Shown here piece after piece: positions 43,836 through 58,290 of a stretch of 64,000 nucleotides of DNA; the first letter of the stretch is position 1, and each line of letters starts with the position of its first letter. The translations under genes and the position numbers were made by a program. The stretch spans positions 1 to 64,000 of the forward strand of contig JAQFVV010013390.1 in NCBI GenBank assembly GCA_028023455.1, in the 5' to 3' direction. The DNA is from Epiperipatus broadwayi (Eukaryota > Onychophora > Udeonychophora > Euonychophora > Peripatidae). A model generated the notes under the pieces. The model was not told where the DNA came from, did no database searches, and saw only the letters and a list, made by a program, of their open reading frames with translations.

Positions 43836-45445
43836 TGTACCAATATTGATATTGGCACATATAATTTTACCTAAAAAAATTATTAAAATAATCTTTCATA
43901 AAAGAAAAATGTAAAATTAGATGTTGAAGAGTTTATTACAGTTTATTTTCATAAAGAGTTTTTTATTAGTATAGAGTTTTTTATTAGTATTCGTAAAAAT
44001 ATAATTTAAAAAGTTTAAAAAATATAATTTTTTTTCATTCGAGTTTAAGTAAAAGAAAAGTCATCTTAAAAAAGTAAATTGTATTAAAATATATATGTGC
44101 GTATATATGTGCTATTGTAAATAAATAAAAAATGTATGCAAAATAAAAGAAGATTATTATTAAAAACATGGCAATGGCTATTAATAAAATAAAACAACAT
44201 GTTTTTGCATGGCTATTACTAATTAAATAATTTCCAAAAACATAAGATCATCAATAGAATTTTGACAACAGATATTGCCGAAGGTTATTACAAGGACAAC
44301 ACATTGCAGGTATAAATAGACTTTTTTATTGGACAGTTAGTTCAGTTCAGTTCACAGATCAATTGAGTCAGTTAATTTCAATCAGTTAAGTTAATTGTAT
44401 CTAAAAACAAAATGCAGTGCTGAGCAGTTTGGGAAATACATGCCTCTCCACAGCCTGATGTCCGATGAAAACAGCAAGATCTGCCTGTAAAATAATGTCA
44501 GCTTAACAACTTGGAAATCTCCGTCAATATCTAATTGTCTTCAATAATAATGATGAAACTCATCAAGGAAATGTCCCAGCCAGCTGGAAGCATTCGTAAT
44601 GGAAATATTCTCACTGAAATCAGACACTAAAATAAACAAAATTCTACGTCTACATTCAAAATCCTAGGTAAAATATTTGCTTATTTTGTTTATACTGTAA
44701 TAGCCATTGCATTGCATTAATTCATGTGAATCCTCCAAGAGTCTAATTATATGAGCTCTATATCATACATAAAATGAACTATTGATATGTGTGTTTAAGT
44801 TTCAAATGCTATTAATGCTTTATTATTATATTTGTGAATGCTATATGAGTTAATATGTGCGTGATCATCATATCAGAGTTATTAGTTAAATTAGATAAAT
44901 ACCAGTATTCTATTATTAAAATCTACAAGAATATTTAAACTAGTTTAGAAATGTTAATTTAAAATGTGTGTGTATTATATTAAATTATAAAGATGTTTAA
45001 ATTTAGTAAATTAATGTTAGTTAATAAATTGTTTTTAAAATTAAACTCTATTTGTCAGTCAATTCTTTTTATCAATCTCTTTTATAAATTCCTTTTACAA
45101 TTCTTTTATCAATTCTTTTAACCACTAATTATGTATAATCTATTAGTAATTACAAACAGCTGAGCTAGCCATGGATATTTAGGCATTGAGTTAGTGGCCA
45201 TTGCTCAAAGTGCATTATTTATTCATTCTCAAATAGATAGCTTGCACCTGTGTCTATACACAAATAAAAAAAAAGTGCTTTGAACATGGTGTTGAACTCA
45301 ACAGCCGAGAAGAAGTTATGTCCTGGAAATGTAACACTAGTTATATATATTTTATAGCTATCATTTAGGCATACATACTCTCTGAGTATGTTCTTTTCTG
45401 CCTAAGAGACCGGTGTTTTGAGGATACATATTCAAACTCGGTACA
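43836..45445 (+). repeat. Right LTR of element 3
   Basis: TGTACC at the left end and GGTACA at the right are perfect inverted ends. TATAAATAG is at 44311-44319. The last 611 bp match the left LTR. Followed by (AT)n. Confidence 0.65.
44311..44319 (+). promoter_or_regulatory. TATA box in right LTR of element 3
   Basis: TATAAATAG, followed after about 25 bp by a repeated TTCAG(T/A) stretch near the predicted RNA start. Confidence 0.55.
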
Positions 45446-48400
45446 ATATATATATATGCTATCACGTAACTCAAAATATATGAAAAAAATGCTGTTAATT
45501 TTATTTATTGAAATACATTATTATAAATATATATATAAATCAAGTTTTGATTCACATACTTTCTAAAACCTAAAATATTTTGTAAAAAAATATAATAGAT
45601 ATTCAAACATTTATAGATAAGAAAACATCACATGATGTTGAAAATTTTCAATTGACAAAACGATGCTGCATATTTTCAAAATCTACAAAAACACTAATTA
45701 TTTATTGCAGAAAATATAATTATAATTTTTTAAAATATACATAATATTTAGTTAGTAATATTTACTTAATTTCAAAATAATACTTGCGAGAATAAATATC
45801 AAAAAATGTGTGCAAGAATATGAAAGTTGAAGAATTATCACAGATTCTAGATATCTGAATAGAAAGTCAAAGAGCTTATTTTTATAGAAATATTTTAAAA
45901 AAAAACAAAAATAAATCATAAATAATTATTATAATTTACCAATTGAAAGAATAATGCAAATTATTAAAAAAATTTGAAAATTATTTTGCAGAAAGCAAAG
46001 AAGAACATCTTTTCTCTATACAGGTAGGAAAAAGAGTCAATATGGGGTTTCCAATTATCATTCACAGAATAAAAAATAAATCATTAATTATAACTGCCAT
46101 CTATGTGAAACTTTACAAACTAATACCTGTATAGTATACGCATGTGCTAGAATCAAAAAAATTGGAATTTTTCAGGCAAAACTGCTGACTGTTGTCAAAG
46201 AAAAATCAAAATGTTATATTGTGTTGCGTACAAATGCAATAGGGGATGCTTTGACAGCTAATTCGTGGATAGAGCTAGGTAAAGGTCAATATGAATTTAA
46301 GAGAACAAAATAAAGTGAATACTTATTATGATAAAATCATTTTTAATTTCTAATATAAATGATACCCTTGAAATTAATTTTAAAAATCAATTTATTTTAA
46401 ATATTAAAATAATGATTACTATGCTACAAGATATGAGTTTAAATTTAGGAAAATATAACTGCCTTATATTTTGGTATGTGAATAAATTATCATCTAACTT
46501 AAAATTATATATATATATATATATCGATAAACACTATACATTTTAAACAAAGAGAGAAAATATATCAATAACAATAGTAAACATAAACAAATGACCTGAA
46601 TGAGAATCTTTCAATACTGTACTTCTAGAATGGCATCATAGTTCTTATATTTCTTACAAACTACAAACCCCTAATACATCTTTGTTCCATAGAAGACATA
46701 ATATATTATAAAAAAATTTAAGTCAAAAGTACTTTTTATCAATTCTGATGTTTTATGTATATCAAAATTATCTTTCAAATAATAATTATTTGATTTATAT
46801 GATGTTACACACATAAATAATAAGTTATATTCACAATGTATTTGAAGAAATATCTTTTTATAAACAAATATTATTTCAAAATGTGATAAATGAATAGATG
46901 CTAGCTTTATATAGGATGACATTATGGGAAAATTAAACTAATTCATATCTTAGAAAAATTTGATTAATCCTAATAAAATTACACAGGCAGTAGATATGAA
47001 TCTTGTATATCTTCTAACATTTGTATTTTGTTTTTAAAATATCGGTAACATCCATTTTAAAGGATAATAATATTTTGAAGGTTTATGATGTAATGAAGTA
47101 ATTTCAGTGATTTTTTTTTTCCTTTTATAATAAATTGTCATTTTTCCATAAAATTTTATTGATAATTCTGCCTGGTCCATGGGCAGATAATGTTGTTTCT
47201 TACACCTTCATTTTGTTCAGTCAATTATATACTTTTAAGGTAAATAAAAAAAATTAAATAATGAAATTTATATGTGCTTTTGTTTAAAGCAAAAACAAGA
47301 CAGTGTATCAGTTCAAACTATTTATTCCTATTCATAACATCTTTCCATTGATGTTAGTGTAATTATAGTAATCCTATATATTCACTCATTAAGCCATTTC
47401 TGGAAGCATATCTCTAATAAAAATTTGTATTATTCAGCAAATAAAAATAAATATTTTAGAATTATTACATAAAACAAAAATTGTTGTTTCACAATACCAA
47501 TACTATTTTTTATTTCAATAAAAAATAAACAATCCACATCACATTTTCAATATATTACACCGGAAATATATTTTATACATATTTCTTTAAGATAATATCA
47601 TGCAAATAAAAAGGACAAATATATTTGAAATATTAAACATTCATTTCTGATTGTTTATAATTAACTATAGTGAATGCAATAACTAAAAAGAAACATATAA
47701 TTAAAAAATTATCCAAACTATATAGTTTAGTATCTATATATGTATTTTCCATTTTATCATGAATAAAGTGAATTTACAATCTTACAATACAATTAATAAT
47801 AAACAATTATATATTTATATTATTGTTGTCATAGAAACACAGTTCAATGTTTCATAAGTTTAAAATAATCATCATTCAAAAATCAAACCAGAAAAATAAA
47901 AATAAATTATGACTGATATCTTATAAAATATTGAAATATATCTCAAATTTAAGAAGGTACAACATATATATATATATTGTTTTACCTTGAGAAAATGATT
48001 GGCATCTGATTCTTTTTTTAAACGATTTGCAATATCAGAAAAATTTTAAAATTCTAGTGTATATGATTTATAAGTTACGAGATGAAATATGACAGAATAT
48101 TTTTATGATTTAACTCATCCAGTAACATTAAATTTTGATCTAGATTAGATAAATCTGCTGAATCTATGAATCACAAGACTGTTTGGTTATACATGTATGC
48201 ATTTTGTAATGGTCATTGACAAACGTGTGTATTCAAATTCAAGCATTCATTATAATGCTGAATGCATGACTCTTAACTCAAATAAATGATGATCTGCTCA
48301 CCAGATTAAAATTATCCTTTTTGTCTATTGTGGTTCTAAATATCAAGCAATTCATTTTTGGTTTCACATGTTTCATTATTCTAGACTCTTAAATAAGTCA

Positions 48401-48519
48401 TTATATGTCCTCAATTTCTGCCAACAAGCCTCTTAGTATTTTGATTATTACAATTGGATCATGTTTACATTGGAAGATTTATTAACAATAAGAGAATCTC
48501 TTTAATGAATGAAAAAAGA
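45446..48519. other. AT-rich DNA, no gene recognised
   Basis: Three kilobases of AT-rich sequence with short accidental frames (for example 46328-46546 and 46671-46922) and several (AT)n runs. I see no motif or repeat family here. Confidence 0.5.
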
Positions 48520-48604
48520 GTTTGAACTCAGACTTTCAAACAACCCTCAACTATCCATGCTATCTCATACTGCTAACACACTTGATCACACACATGTTGA
48601 AAAA

Positions 48605-48672
48605 ATAAATAATCACCAATATACATACTTCATGCTAAACTAGTACTCATCAGTTGGTCCAGATTATCATCA
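48605..48672 (-). ncRNA. Type-I hammerhead ribozyme motif, family A
   Basis: CUGAUGA at 48653-48647, stem II GUACU/AGCAU weakened by one mismatch, GAAG (a G-U pair can form at 15.1-16.1), stem III palindrome-like GUAUGUAU, A as cleavage residue, UUGGU pairing with ACCAA, outer stem I GAUAAUC with GAUUAUU around a UGG bulge. Confidence 0.6.
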
Positions 48673-49309
48673 CACATATATACAATCAATGCTCAGATTA
48701 TATTAAGATAGTCCATCTTCTGATGAACAAGCTTCAATACCCTCCACCCCATAATTCTTCAGCTGTTCATTTTATTGAAAATCTGATGATGAAATGCTCA
48801 AAGCCCTCATTGGTTTCAACCTTTTCATCCTACCCATGTTGACCATAAGACACTCTGACCCTTCATGTACAGGACATAATCCATTTACATACACAGGAAG
48901 AATGGGAAGACCTTACAGCACTATATTTTAATATAATTTTTTCTACAGTACAGGCTTTTTATACCTGCACTCCAATATGTAATATATAGAGTGTTTGAAC
49001 TCAGACTTTCACATGACTCTTAATTATCCACACAACCCTCATTGGTTCCAACCTCTTCATCCTACCCATGTTGATCATTAATCACTCTGACCCCTCATTT
49101 AAGGACATAATCCATTTTTATACACATATGAGAAACGAGCAGACCTTACAGCACTTTTAATATATATTTTTTTCTACGGTACAGGCTTTTTTCATACCTG
49201 TACTCCAATATGCAATATATAAGAGGTATGAACTCAGACTTTTACATGACCTTCAACTATCCATGCCTTCTCATACTGTTGACACACTTGATCACACACA
49301 TGTTTAAAA

Positions 49310-49377
49310 GATAAATAATCACCCATGTTCATATTTCATGCTAAACCAGCACTCATCAGTTGGTCCAGATTATTATC
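49310..49377 (-). ncRNA. Type-I hammerhead ribozyme motif, family A
   Basis: CUGAUGA at 49359-49353; stem II GUGCU-GGUUU-AGCAU (closing G-U); GAAA; stem III of AUAUGAACAU is poorly paired; stem I ACCAA is opposite GGGUG, weakened. Outer stem I GAUAAUAAUC pairs with GAUUAUUUAUC. Confidence 0.6.
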
Positions 49378-49520
49378 TCCACACATATATACAATCAATG
49401 CTCAGCTTATATTAAGCAGTATAAGATATATAAGAGGTATGAACTCAGACTTTCACATGACCTTCAACTCTCCATGCCTACTCATACTGCTGACACTCTT
49501 GATCACATGCATGTTTAAAA

Positions 49521-49588
49521 GATAAATAATCACCAATATTCATATTTCATGATAAACCAGCCCTCATCAGTTGGTCCAGATTATTATC
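49521..49588 (-). ncRNA. Type-I hammerhead ribozyme motif, family A
   Basis: CUGAUGA at 49570-49564, GAAA, UUGGU pairing with ACCAA and the outer stem I are intact; stem II is damaged (GGGCU against AUCAU). Confidence 0.55.
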
Positions 49589-50004
49589 TCCACACATATA
49601 TACAATCAATGCTCAACTTATATTAAGCAGTATAAGATAGCATGGATAGTTGAGGATTGTATGAAAGTCTGAGTTCAAATCCCTATTACATTTTGGAGGG
49701 CAGGTATGAAAAAAGCCTGTATTGTAGAAATTTTTAAATATTAAAATATAGTGCTGTAAGGTCTGTCCATCCCTCATATATTCATGTAAATGGATTATGG
49801 CTTATATCTGAGGGATCAAAGTGATTTATGTTTAACATGGGTAGGATGATTAGGTTGGCACCAATGAGGGCTTTGAGTGTCCATCATCAGATTTTCAATG
49901 AAATGGACAGCTGAAATGTTGTGGGGTGGAGTGTGCTGAAGCCTGTCCATTAAAGAATGAAGATTGGATATCTTAATATAAGCTGAGGATTGATTGTATA
50001 GTAT

Positions 50005-50060
50005 GGAGATGATAATCTGGATCAAGTGATGACTGCTGTTTTAGCATGAAATATGTAATA
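50005..50060 (+). ncRNA. Decayed hammerhead motif, family A
   Basis: The plus-oriented partner of the 49.3-49.6-kb copies. GUGAUGA replaces CUGAUGA, GAAA is intact, and the 3' stem I strand is lost (AUAUAAA where UUGG is expected). Confidence 0.45.
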
Positions 50061-50119
50061 TAAAAATAAAACAAACTAACTCCTTTTTAAAACTTGATTT
50101 ATTATGACTATAATCATGA

Positions 50120-50175
50120 AAAAGAAATCTGACGTTTCGACTATTTTTTATAGTCTTTTTCAAGGCACACTAAAA
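50120..50175 (-). ncRNA. Penelope-type hammerhead remnant
   Basis: On the minus strand a perfect 6-bp stem II (GACUAU/AUAGUC) is followed by GAAA, a loopless ACGU stem III and C. The CUGAUGA position reads UUGAAAA. The plus-strand phrase TGACGTTTCGACT recurs at 52481. Confidence 0.45.
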
Positions 50176-50199
50176 TAAAATATTAACAAATTAAAAACT

Positions 50200-50446
50200 G
50201 AAATGGGATGTGCAAGATATATTGCCTCAAATATGATAAATTATGGATAGTTGAAATTTGAAATTGAATCACAAAATATTGTAAAACATCGAGAAAAAGA
50301 CCATGTGTGAAATGGATAAATGATATAAGAGAGTTTATTAATATGTCGCTGAGAAGAGAAATTAGGGGTCAGAGAAACTGGATTAAACTCGGAGATACTT
50401 TAATCGTGCAATGGGTAGGTAATGGCTGAAAATGATAATGATAATA
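50200..50446 (+). pseudogene. 3' end of a second RTE-type element
   Basis: After a frameshift, KRPCVKWINDIR, then NWIKLGDTLIVQWVGNG and a stop at 50427-50429. This is the C-terminal signature of RTE proteins. AATGATAATGATAAT follows as the simple-repeat tail. Upstream, MGCARYIASN and one stop match the preceding part of the 13.8-kb protein in layout. Clearly divergent from that copy, so another subfamily. Confidence 0.65.
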
Positions 50447-51829
50447 TATACAGGACAACTCGGCGAAATTAATTATTGATTCTCCATACTTTTATCTTAT
50501 AAAACTTCAGTTTATAATAATCAATAAAGCAAGTCATATATAACGTGACATTGCTTTTAAAAACTTGTATTTACAATATATTTCATAAAACTTCAGATTT
50601 TATATGTTTACATACTTGTGTGCATTTATGCTCTTAACTTATGTATATGTAAAGTATAAATTTATATACAAATGAGTGTATGTTAATATTCTAAAGTTTA
50701 ACATACTCATATTGAGTACATAAATAAATATTTAATATTGTTATATTATGTTTTATGCAGTTAGTGAAACTTTCGTTTCGTTAACATAAAGCATTATAAT
50801 TGATATTATATGTAACTATGTATAAATATTGATGCATAAATAAATGCACACATACGAAGTAATATATTATATTTATATTAACAGTTGATTCTGGAATGTC
50901 TATTTAATTTTCAATTCTTCGACCGCTCTATATAGTATAAGACAATAAACGACTGTTACGATAAGACAGGATGGATCTTAATATATTTTACCGGAAACTC
51001 TTCGTGTGTTTTCTGACTTTTAAATCAATTACTGTCACGTGGCTAAAATACTTTATATGTAATATATGTTATTACAAGCAATATCTTGTAACAGATGGAC
51101 GGACGAGAGAAACGCGTGAAAATAGAGTTATAACAACAAAAAGAATTTATAAAATTAACGCACAAATAAATACTGGATTACGGCAAAATTATATAATTAA
51201 TATTTTAAGAGTTTTGTAATTGTTTTTTTTTTTTTTAATTCAAAGGTAAGTGTTTTTATCGTGATTGTAAATATTTATAAAATATATACAATTTTAAATT
51301 TAAATATTTATGATTGATGTATTAAAAAAATGCTTTTACTACGTAAATTAGTTTGAAACTAAAAATTGCGGTTAACAAATGTGTGTTTGTAGTATATGTA
51401 GCACAAGCAACGGGACATATTTTGATAAATACACGCACACAACAAATACGTACAATGCAGTATATATATATGGACTGCACTTTATAGAATGAAAAGAGAT
51501 TATGCTTTATTTATGGATAGAATTACAATTAACATATATATTTAATCTCAGACTTTTATAAAATATATTATGCATACTCTTTGTTTACTTATTAACAATA
51601 TGTGGTCTATTTTTCGATAAAGAACTATATATGTATGCATATATATAGGGGAAAAGTAAGTATATTTGCCAATAGTTTACCTAAATGTTATTAAAACAGG
51701 TAATATATTGTTTACGTATTTCCATGTACATAATTTTTATTTCGCTTTTCTATATGATTAATAGATATTATATATATATATTATAAACCAAAATTAATTA
51801 TAATAATTTTAAGTTCCCTTCAGCTATCC
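50447..51829. other. AT-rich DNA, no gene recognised
   Basis: The 82-residue frame at 50971-51219 shows no family. Several (AT)n stretches. Confidence 0.45.
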
Positions 51830-51880
51830 ACTTTATCTCATATAATCGATACACATGACCACATACTTGTGAAAAAAGTA

Positions 51881-51935
51881 AATGATTTCTAATATATGTA
51901 TTTCGTGATCAGTTGGTTCAGATCATCATTTTCCA
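51881..51935 (-). ncRNA. Hammerhead motif, family A, stem II deleted
   Basis: CUGAU runs directly into CACGAAAUAC, so a ~15-nt block containing GA and most of stem II has been lost. GAAA and the outer stem I (GAUGAUC with GAAAUCAUU) remain. Confidence 0.5.
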
Positions 51936-52050
51936 CACACATATATAATCAGTGCTCGGTTTATATTAAAATAACAAATCTTCTTGTTCATTAAAGTTGG
52001 ATATTTGCTATCTTAATAAAAACCGAGCACTGATATACATATGTGTGGAA

Positions 52051-52114
52051 GATGATGATCTACACCAACAGGTTAGTGCTGATTCAGCACGAAATACATA
52101 TATTGGAGATCATT
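52051..52114 (+). ncRNA. Hammerhead motif, family A, best stem II
   Basis: A perfect stem II GUGCU-GAUUC-AGCAC followed by GAAA, A as cleavage residue and UUGG opposite CCAA. The outer stem I GAUGAUC pairs with GAUCAUU. The core reads CAGGUUA instead of CUGAUGA, so it is inactive as it stands. Confidence 0.55.
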
Positions 52115-52469
52115 TATTTTTTTTCACATGTGTGTGGTCATGTGTATCAGTTATGTGAAATAGAGAGGATAGCTTAAAGGAGCTTGAAAGTCAGTGTTCA
52201 AATACCCTATATTACATTTAAACTCCAAAAATATGTATGAATTATGCTTATATTTCAAATATATTAATAATTTTATATGTCGATTTTTAATTTTTAATTA
52301 TAATATATAAATGTCAAAAGTTGAACTTATTTTGGAATTATGTCATGTCTTGAGCTTAAAAATGGCATATTTTGAATAATAATAATAGATTTATGGCAAA
52401 CGCTACATTCTTTTTCTTATATATATAAAATACATATTTTGCGGGTTCATCCGTGTTAAAAACTTTTAA

Positions 52470-52522
52470 TATTAATATACTGACGTTTCGACTTGGTCAC
52501 ACAAGCCATCCACAGAGTTATA
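52470..52522 (-). ncRNA. Penelope-type hammerhead remnant
   Basis: On the minus strand GGCUUG/CAAGUC stem II, GAAA, ACGU stem III, C. CUGUGGAU replaces CUGAUGA. It shares TGACGTTTCGACT with 50130. Confidence 0.4.
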
Positions 52523-54643
52523 AAAGGTAGAAAGACGGTTGTAGAGTCGCTACAATCACTGATTTGAATAAAATGTTAAAATTCCACCAATAGCAAAAAA
52601 TGTTAAATTTAGGAATGTTTTTTTAAAAAAATCTTTCCAAATAGGAGGAAGTTTGCATGTATCATCTCGCTTATTGATACAATCTGGCCTTTTAAGTAAC
52701 CGAAAAGTCCATCCAGATCGTAACAGACAACATTAATAACATAACACAAAACTGTTATGATATAATCCGGTCGCGGCCAGGGTACACCGCAAAGACTTAT
52801 CGCAGTATTACATAAAGATACATTACATTACCCAACATAAATTGCGTAATTAACTAATTATCATTCTCACTAATGACTGTATCTTAAAAATTACACTTCA
52901 AAACTTGAATTTACGGTTTTATTTATGCGAGATCTTGTGGCCGACCATGAACAAGATGACATGATCTATAGAACTACTAAAGATTACCAGTTACCACATG
53001 GTGAATATAAGCCATTTAACAAGACAGTAAAAATTATAGTCAGCCTCACAATATAATTGACTGTAGTTCGGATATACTCAGGATTTTAATACAAAAATAC
53101 CATGTATTTGCTTTGAAATAACAGGTAAGTATATAAACTTTAGGTTCTTTTCATCATTAATTTAAATTTCCAATTAAATCAATAGCAATGAGATTTTTTA
53201 TTGCAATATGTAAATCATAAATTATAATATTAGGAAATAGGTCTAATCATCATACTGGTTAGCAAATTTATTCATTGATTTAGGTCCTAATATCACAAAA
53301 CATCAATAGAAGTAACAAATTCTGGGTTATATTATAAAATTATCAAAGCAAAGCTAAAGTGATGGAGAAAGTAAATGGGATTTTATTACACCCTGTGCAT
53401 CACTAATTACCCAAGAACAAACGCATTAAAATATCCTCTTATAATTTCAGTAAACTTTGTATGCATTATCAGGGACAACATGTGCTCCAACACGGGATCT
53501 GTTTAATATGGTGGATTTTCTGATTTTATGTATGACAAATAACTACGGCACAGCTAGATTAAATTATATAATTAACATTTATTTACAATTCCATTAATAT
53601 TAAATAAATAAATGGGGAAAAAAATATTGACAAAATTAAATAAACAATAAATAAAATAAAAGACCATCACATGTAATTTATTTTATACATGGATAGTGTA
53701 CATAAATTTCAAATAAATACGATATAAGATTTTCTTACAAATGGATTTGATTTCAGTTCCTTGTAGGAAGATGGTGGGTTCGAACATCTAGACGATAACT
53801 TCAATATGTCAATATCAGATTCAATGCACCTATACTCCAGATTTATAATAACAACAATTGACACCAGTAAACCTGTGAAAATTGATCATGATTGAGACAA
53901 TGAATCCAAGAGGGAATTTGAACTTCAATTCAGCGGGAATATCATATAATTGACCTATGATAAATTATGGCAATAATTCACTTGAATGTCCTTTTATAGC
54001 TGATAACTGAACATGTGAGATCAACAAAAAGTTGAGAAAAATAATGTAAGCATCATAATCTAAGGAGACTCTGCATACATTTATACAACAAAGAGCAATG
54101 GTATACCTGTGAATATGTTCATCCACAAAGGAATAAAAAGCATTAAGTATCCTGTGGGTTTTCTAATCATCATAAGAGGAAGTAGCATAATTCCAGAATG
54201 TTCTGCGGATTAACCACCAGCACTGAAACAAACTTAAAGAATATACAAAACTAATGGCAAACAATTATTCTGTGGATTAGACCACCAGCTCAGAAAAATG
54301 CCACATAACATTAAAATAGTATTAACACTTCATTCCATAATAAAAGAGACATAAAATGATCGCCATCAATCAATCTGCTAAATCAGGAGATACTTGCAGT
54401 ATTACTAAAATGAATCAGGACCTAAATTGTAATAAATACTTCAGTATAGTAAACAACTAAGATAATAACCAACTCTGTCTAAAGCATAGGTGAAATAATA
54501 ATACATAGTAAATGTAATATGAGTATAGACACAGAACTTTGGAAAGACATACAGGATTAAGTCATGTGCTGTTGATGCACATTATAGATTCATTTAATAA
54601 TCATTGAACCTTTATGCGAGCCCCGTTCCCTAATAATTGACTC
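52523..54643. other. AT-rich DNA, no gene recognised
   Basis: About 2.1 kb. It may contain eroded Penelope-like DNA next to the 52.48-kb motif, but no coding can be shown. A phrase TTCTG(C/T)GGATTA(G)ACCACCAGC occurs twice near 54200 and 54270. Confidence 0.4.
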
Positions 54644-54656
54644 TCTTCAATCCCTA

Positions 54657-55217
54657 TCATCATCAACAACCATTATTAATTCACTGGAGAATGAAGGTCT
54701 ACAAGTTCAATCCATCTTCTCCACATCACCCCTGCACACTTTCTTATTTCATCCATCCATCTGACATGTGGTCTCTTTCTGGGTCTTTTGCAAACTCTTT
54801 GAATCCAGTTTAAGATTTCAATTGTCCATCTATTATCATCTCTAGAAACAATATGTCCAGCCTAACTCCACTTCAGACTTTTAATTTTTTAATGAGGTCT
54901 GTAACACTTGTTTGTTCTCTTACCCATATATTGTTTTTGATTTTTTCTTGTTACTCCCAATATGCATCTCTCCATACTTCTTTGAGTGGTCTGAGGTCTC
55001 TGTATTGCCTTCCTATTAAATGTCCCAGTGTCAGATCCATACTGGTAAAACACATTTATTAAAAACCTTTCTTTTCAAACACATAGGCATATTTCCTTTT
55101 AGTATCAAGTTATTTCTACCAAAAGCACTCCAACCAAGTTTAATTCTATTATTAATTTCATTCGTTATGTTTCCATCTGTATTAATAATCTGACCAAGAT
55201 ATTTGCAACTGTTACCT
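54657..55217 (-). mobile_element. 5'-truncated RTE copy with target duplication
   Basis: It matches the 3' part of the 13.7-kb RTE element (YKYLGQIINTDG, GWSAFGRN, then the C-terminal region and ATGATG-type tail). Several indels break the frame. TCTTCAATCCCTA at 54644-54656 and 55218-55230 is a perfect 13-bp target duplication, which fixes both ends. 5' truncation is typical of target-primed insertion. Confidence 0.9.
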
Positions 55218-55280
55218 TCTTCAATCCCTAGACCATATGTTAAATCCCTTGAATTTAAATTGATAATTATCTTAGCCACA

Positions 55281-55434
55281 ATAGGATATATATATATATA
55301 TATATATCATGAACTTTATACACTATAAGATAATATAAAATATATATATAGTATACAATAGGATATATATATATATATATATATCATGAACTTTATACAC
55401 TATAAGATAATATAAAATACAAATACAAATTGAA
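55281..55434. repeat. 77-bp tandem duplication with (AT)n
   Basis: ATAGGATATATA... CATGAACTTTATACACTATAAG occurs at 55281 and 55358. Confidence 0.85.
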
Positions 55435-57375
<1,941 letters not shown>

Positions 57376-58290
57376 ACAGATAGCTTCACAAAATTAATAA
57401 TATAATATGACTCATCGAGATTTCTTTTACCCGCATTCAAACATAAACATAATCTCAACACTATGTGTAAAAATATCTTTCATAATATATGTGTGTCCTG
57501 TTGTGAAACTATTTTGGATATGATATCCAATTTCAATTAGGTATTCATAAAATGTACAACTAAAATAAATGCAAAATAACTTTATCAAACCATGTACTAA
57601 TATGAAAATCTGTACTACTACAGAAGGGTTCAATATCCAGCACATCTAATGATTATAAGTATTATGTAAAACATAATTAAGTAGTATATGTTTCACAGCA
57701 TTTGTCAATTTTTTATCACACCTGCAAAAGAGCACTCTGAGTAGTTCAAATAATCACATATATTCTGCCATACAATTATACATTATAATTATTAGGAATA
57801 GAAAAAAGAAAGTAGTTTTAAATAAATTACTGCAAGTAATGCATATTCACATTTAACATCATAGATTTTACTTTTACAATATCTATGTCATTTACTATAA
57901 GCTTAAGTTATTAATTGATATCAGATCACAGCGCTTAATAAATTCCTATGTTCTGCTGTTCTATCGAATATTCCCAGGTTACTTTCAACCATATGATTTT
58001 ATTAGTGAGTATCTTTGTTTTTTGGAATTTTGTACCTTGACACTTAGGATCTAATACATTTATCCATTATCAACCATCATTTACTCTCTGCTATACTATG
58101 AAACTATCAGCACAAATTAAAAACAAGAAAATTGTTTTCAATCTTAGCCACAGGATAAAGGCGGTTTCAGATCTATATGACTTTATAAACAAATTGACAA
58201 AATGGAAAACATTTATAGGGTTTTCATTTTGGGCTGATAAACTTGATAGTATATTAAGAGGTAAATGATTTTTTTTCTAGAAAGAAGACG
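57376..58290. other. AT-rich DNA, no gene recognised
   Basis: No supported ORF or repeat. Confidence 0.5.

Larger units (their letters stand above)
40687..45445 (+). mobile_element. LTR retrotransposon with a 5'-truncated left LTR (element 3)
   Basis: 40687-41296 repeats 44835-45445. Immediately before the right copy, a further ~1 kb has LTR character: a polypurine tract at 43818-43826, TGTACC at 43836 and a TATA box at 44311. The right LTR is therefore about 43836-45445 with TGTACC...GGTACA ends, and the left LTR lacks its first ~1 kb. The interior holds gag-like and integrase-tail ORFs but no polymerase. It abuts the decayed non-LTR reverse transcriptase. Confidence 0.75.
49221..49642 (-). 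repeat. Tandem dimer, 211-bp period, family A
   Basis: AAGAGGTATG at 49221 and 49432 and GCAG at 49416 and 49627 both give a 211-bp period. Each monomer contains one hammerhead motif. Tandem copies with one ribozyme per unit are the hallmark of retrozymes. Confidence 0.85.
48520..50060. repeat. Cluster of hammerhead repeat family A
   Basis: Minus-oriented units: 48520-48980, a partial unit 48986-49215 that lacks the hammerhead, and two tandem 211-bp units 49221-49431 and 49432-49642. A plus-oriented unit follows at about 49632-50055. A full unit is about 420-465 bp: hammerhead, a pol-III-like stretch ending GTCTGAGTTCAAA, a GCAGGTAT...GCCTGTA hairpin, and a tail with GGGTCAGAGTG and CATGGGTAGGATGA. 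Confidence 0.8.
51830..52215. repeat. Inverted dimer of family A
   Basis: About 51830-51985 (minus) and 52015-52180 (plus) are inverse copies sharing CCGAGCACTGAT, the hammerhead region and CACATGTGTGTGGTCATGTG. Minus motif on the left, plus on the right. Confidence 0.75.

Noticed and set aside
48718-48840. CTGATGA near 48720 and in the TCTGATGATGAAA stretch near 48782 as plus-strand hammerheads
   Set aside because: No stem II or correctly placed GAAA and stem I; these are parts of the family A tail.
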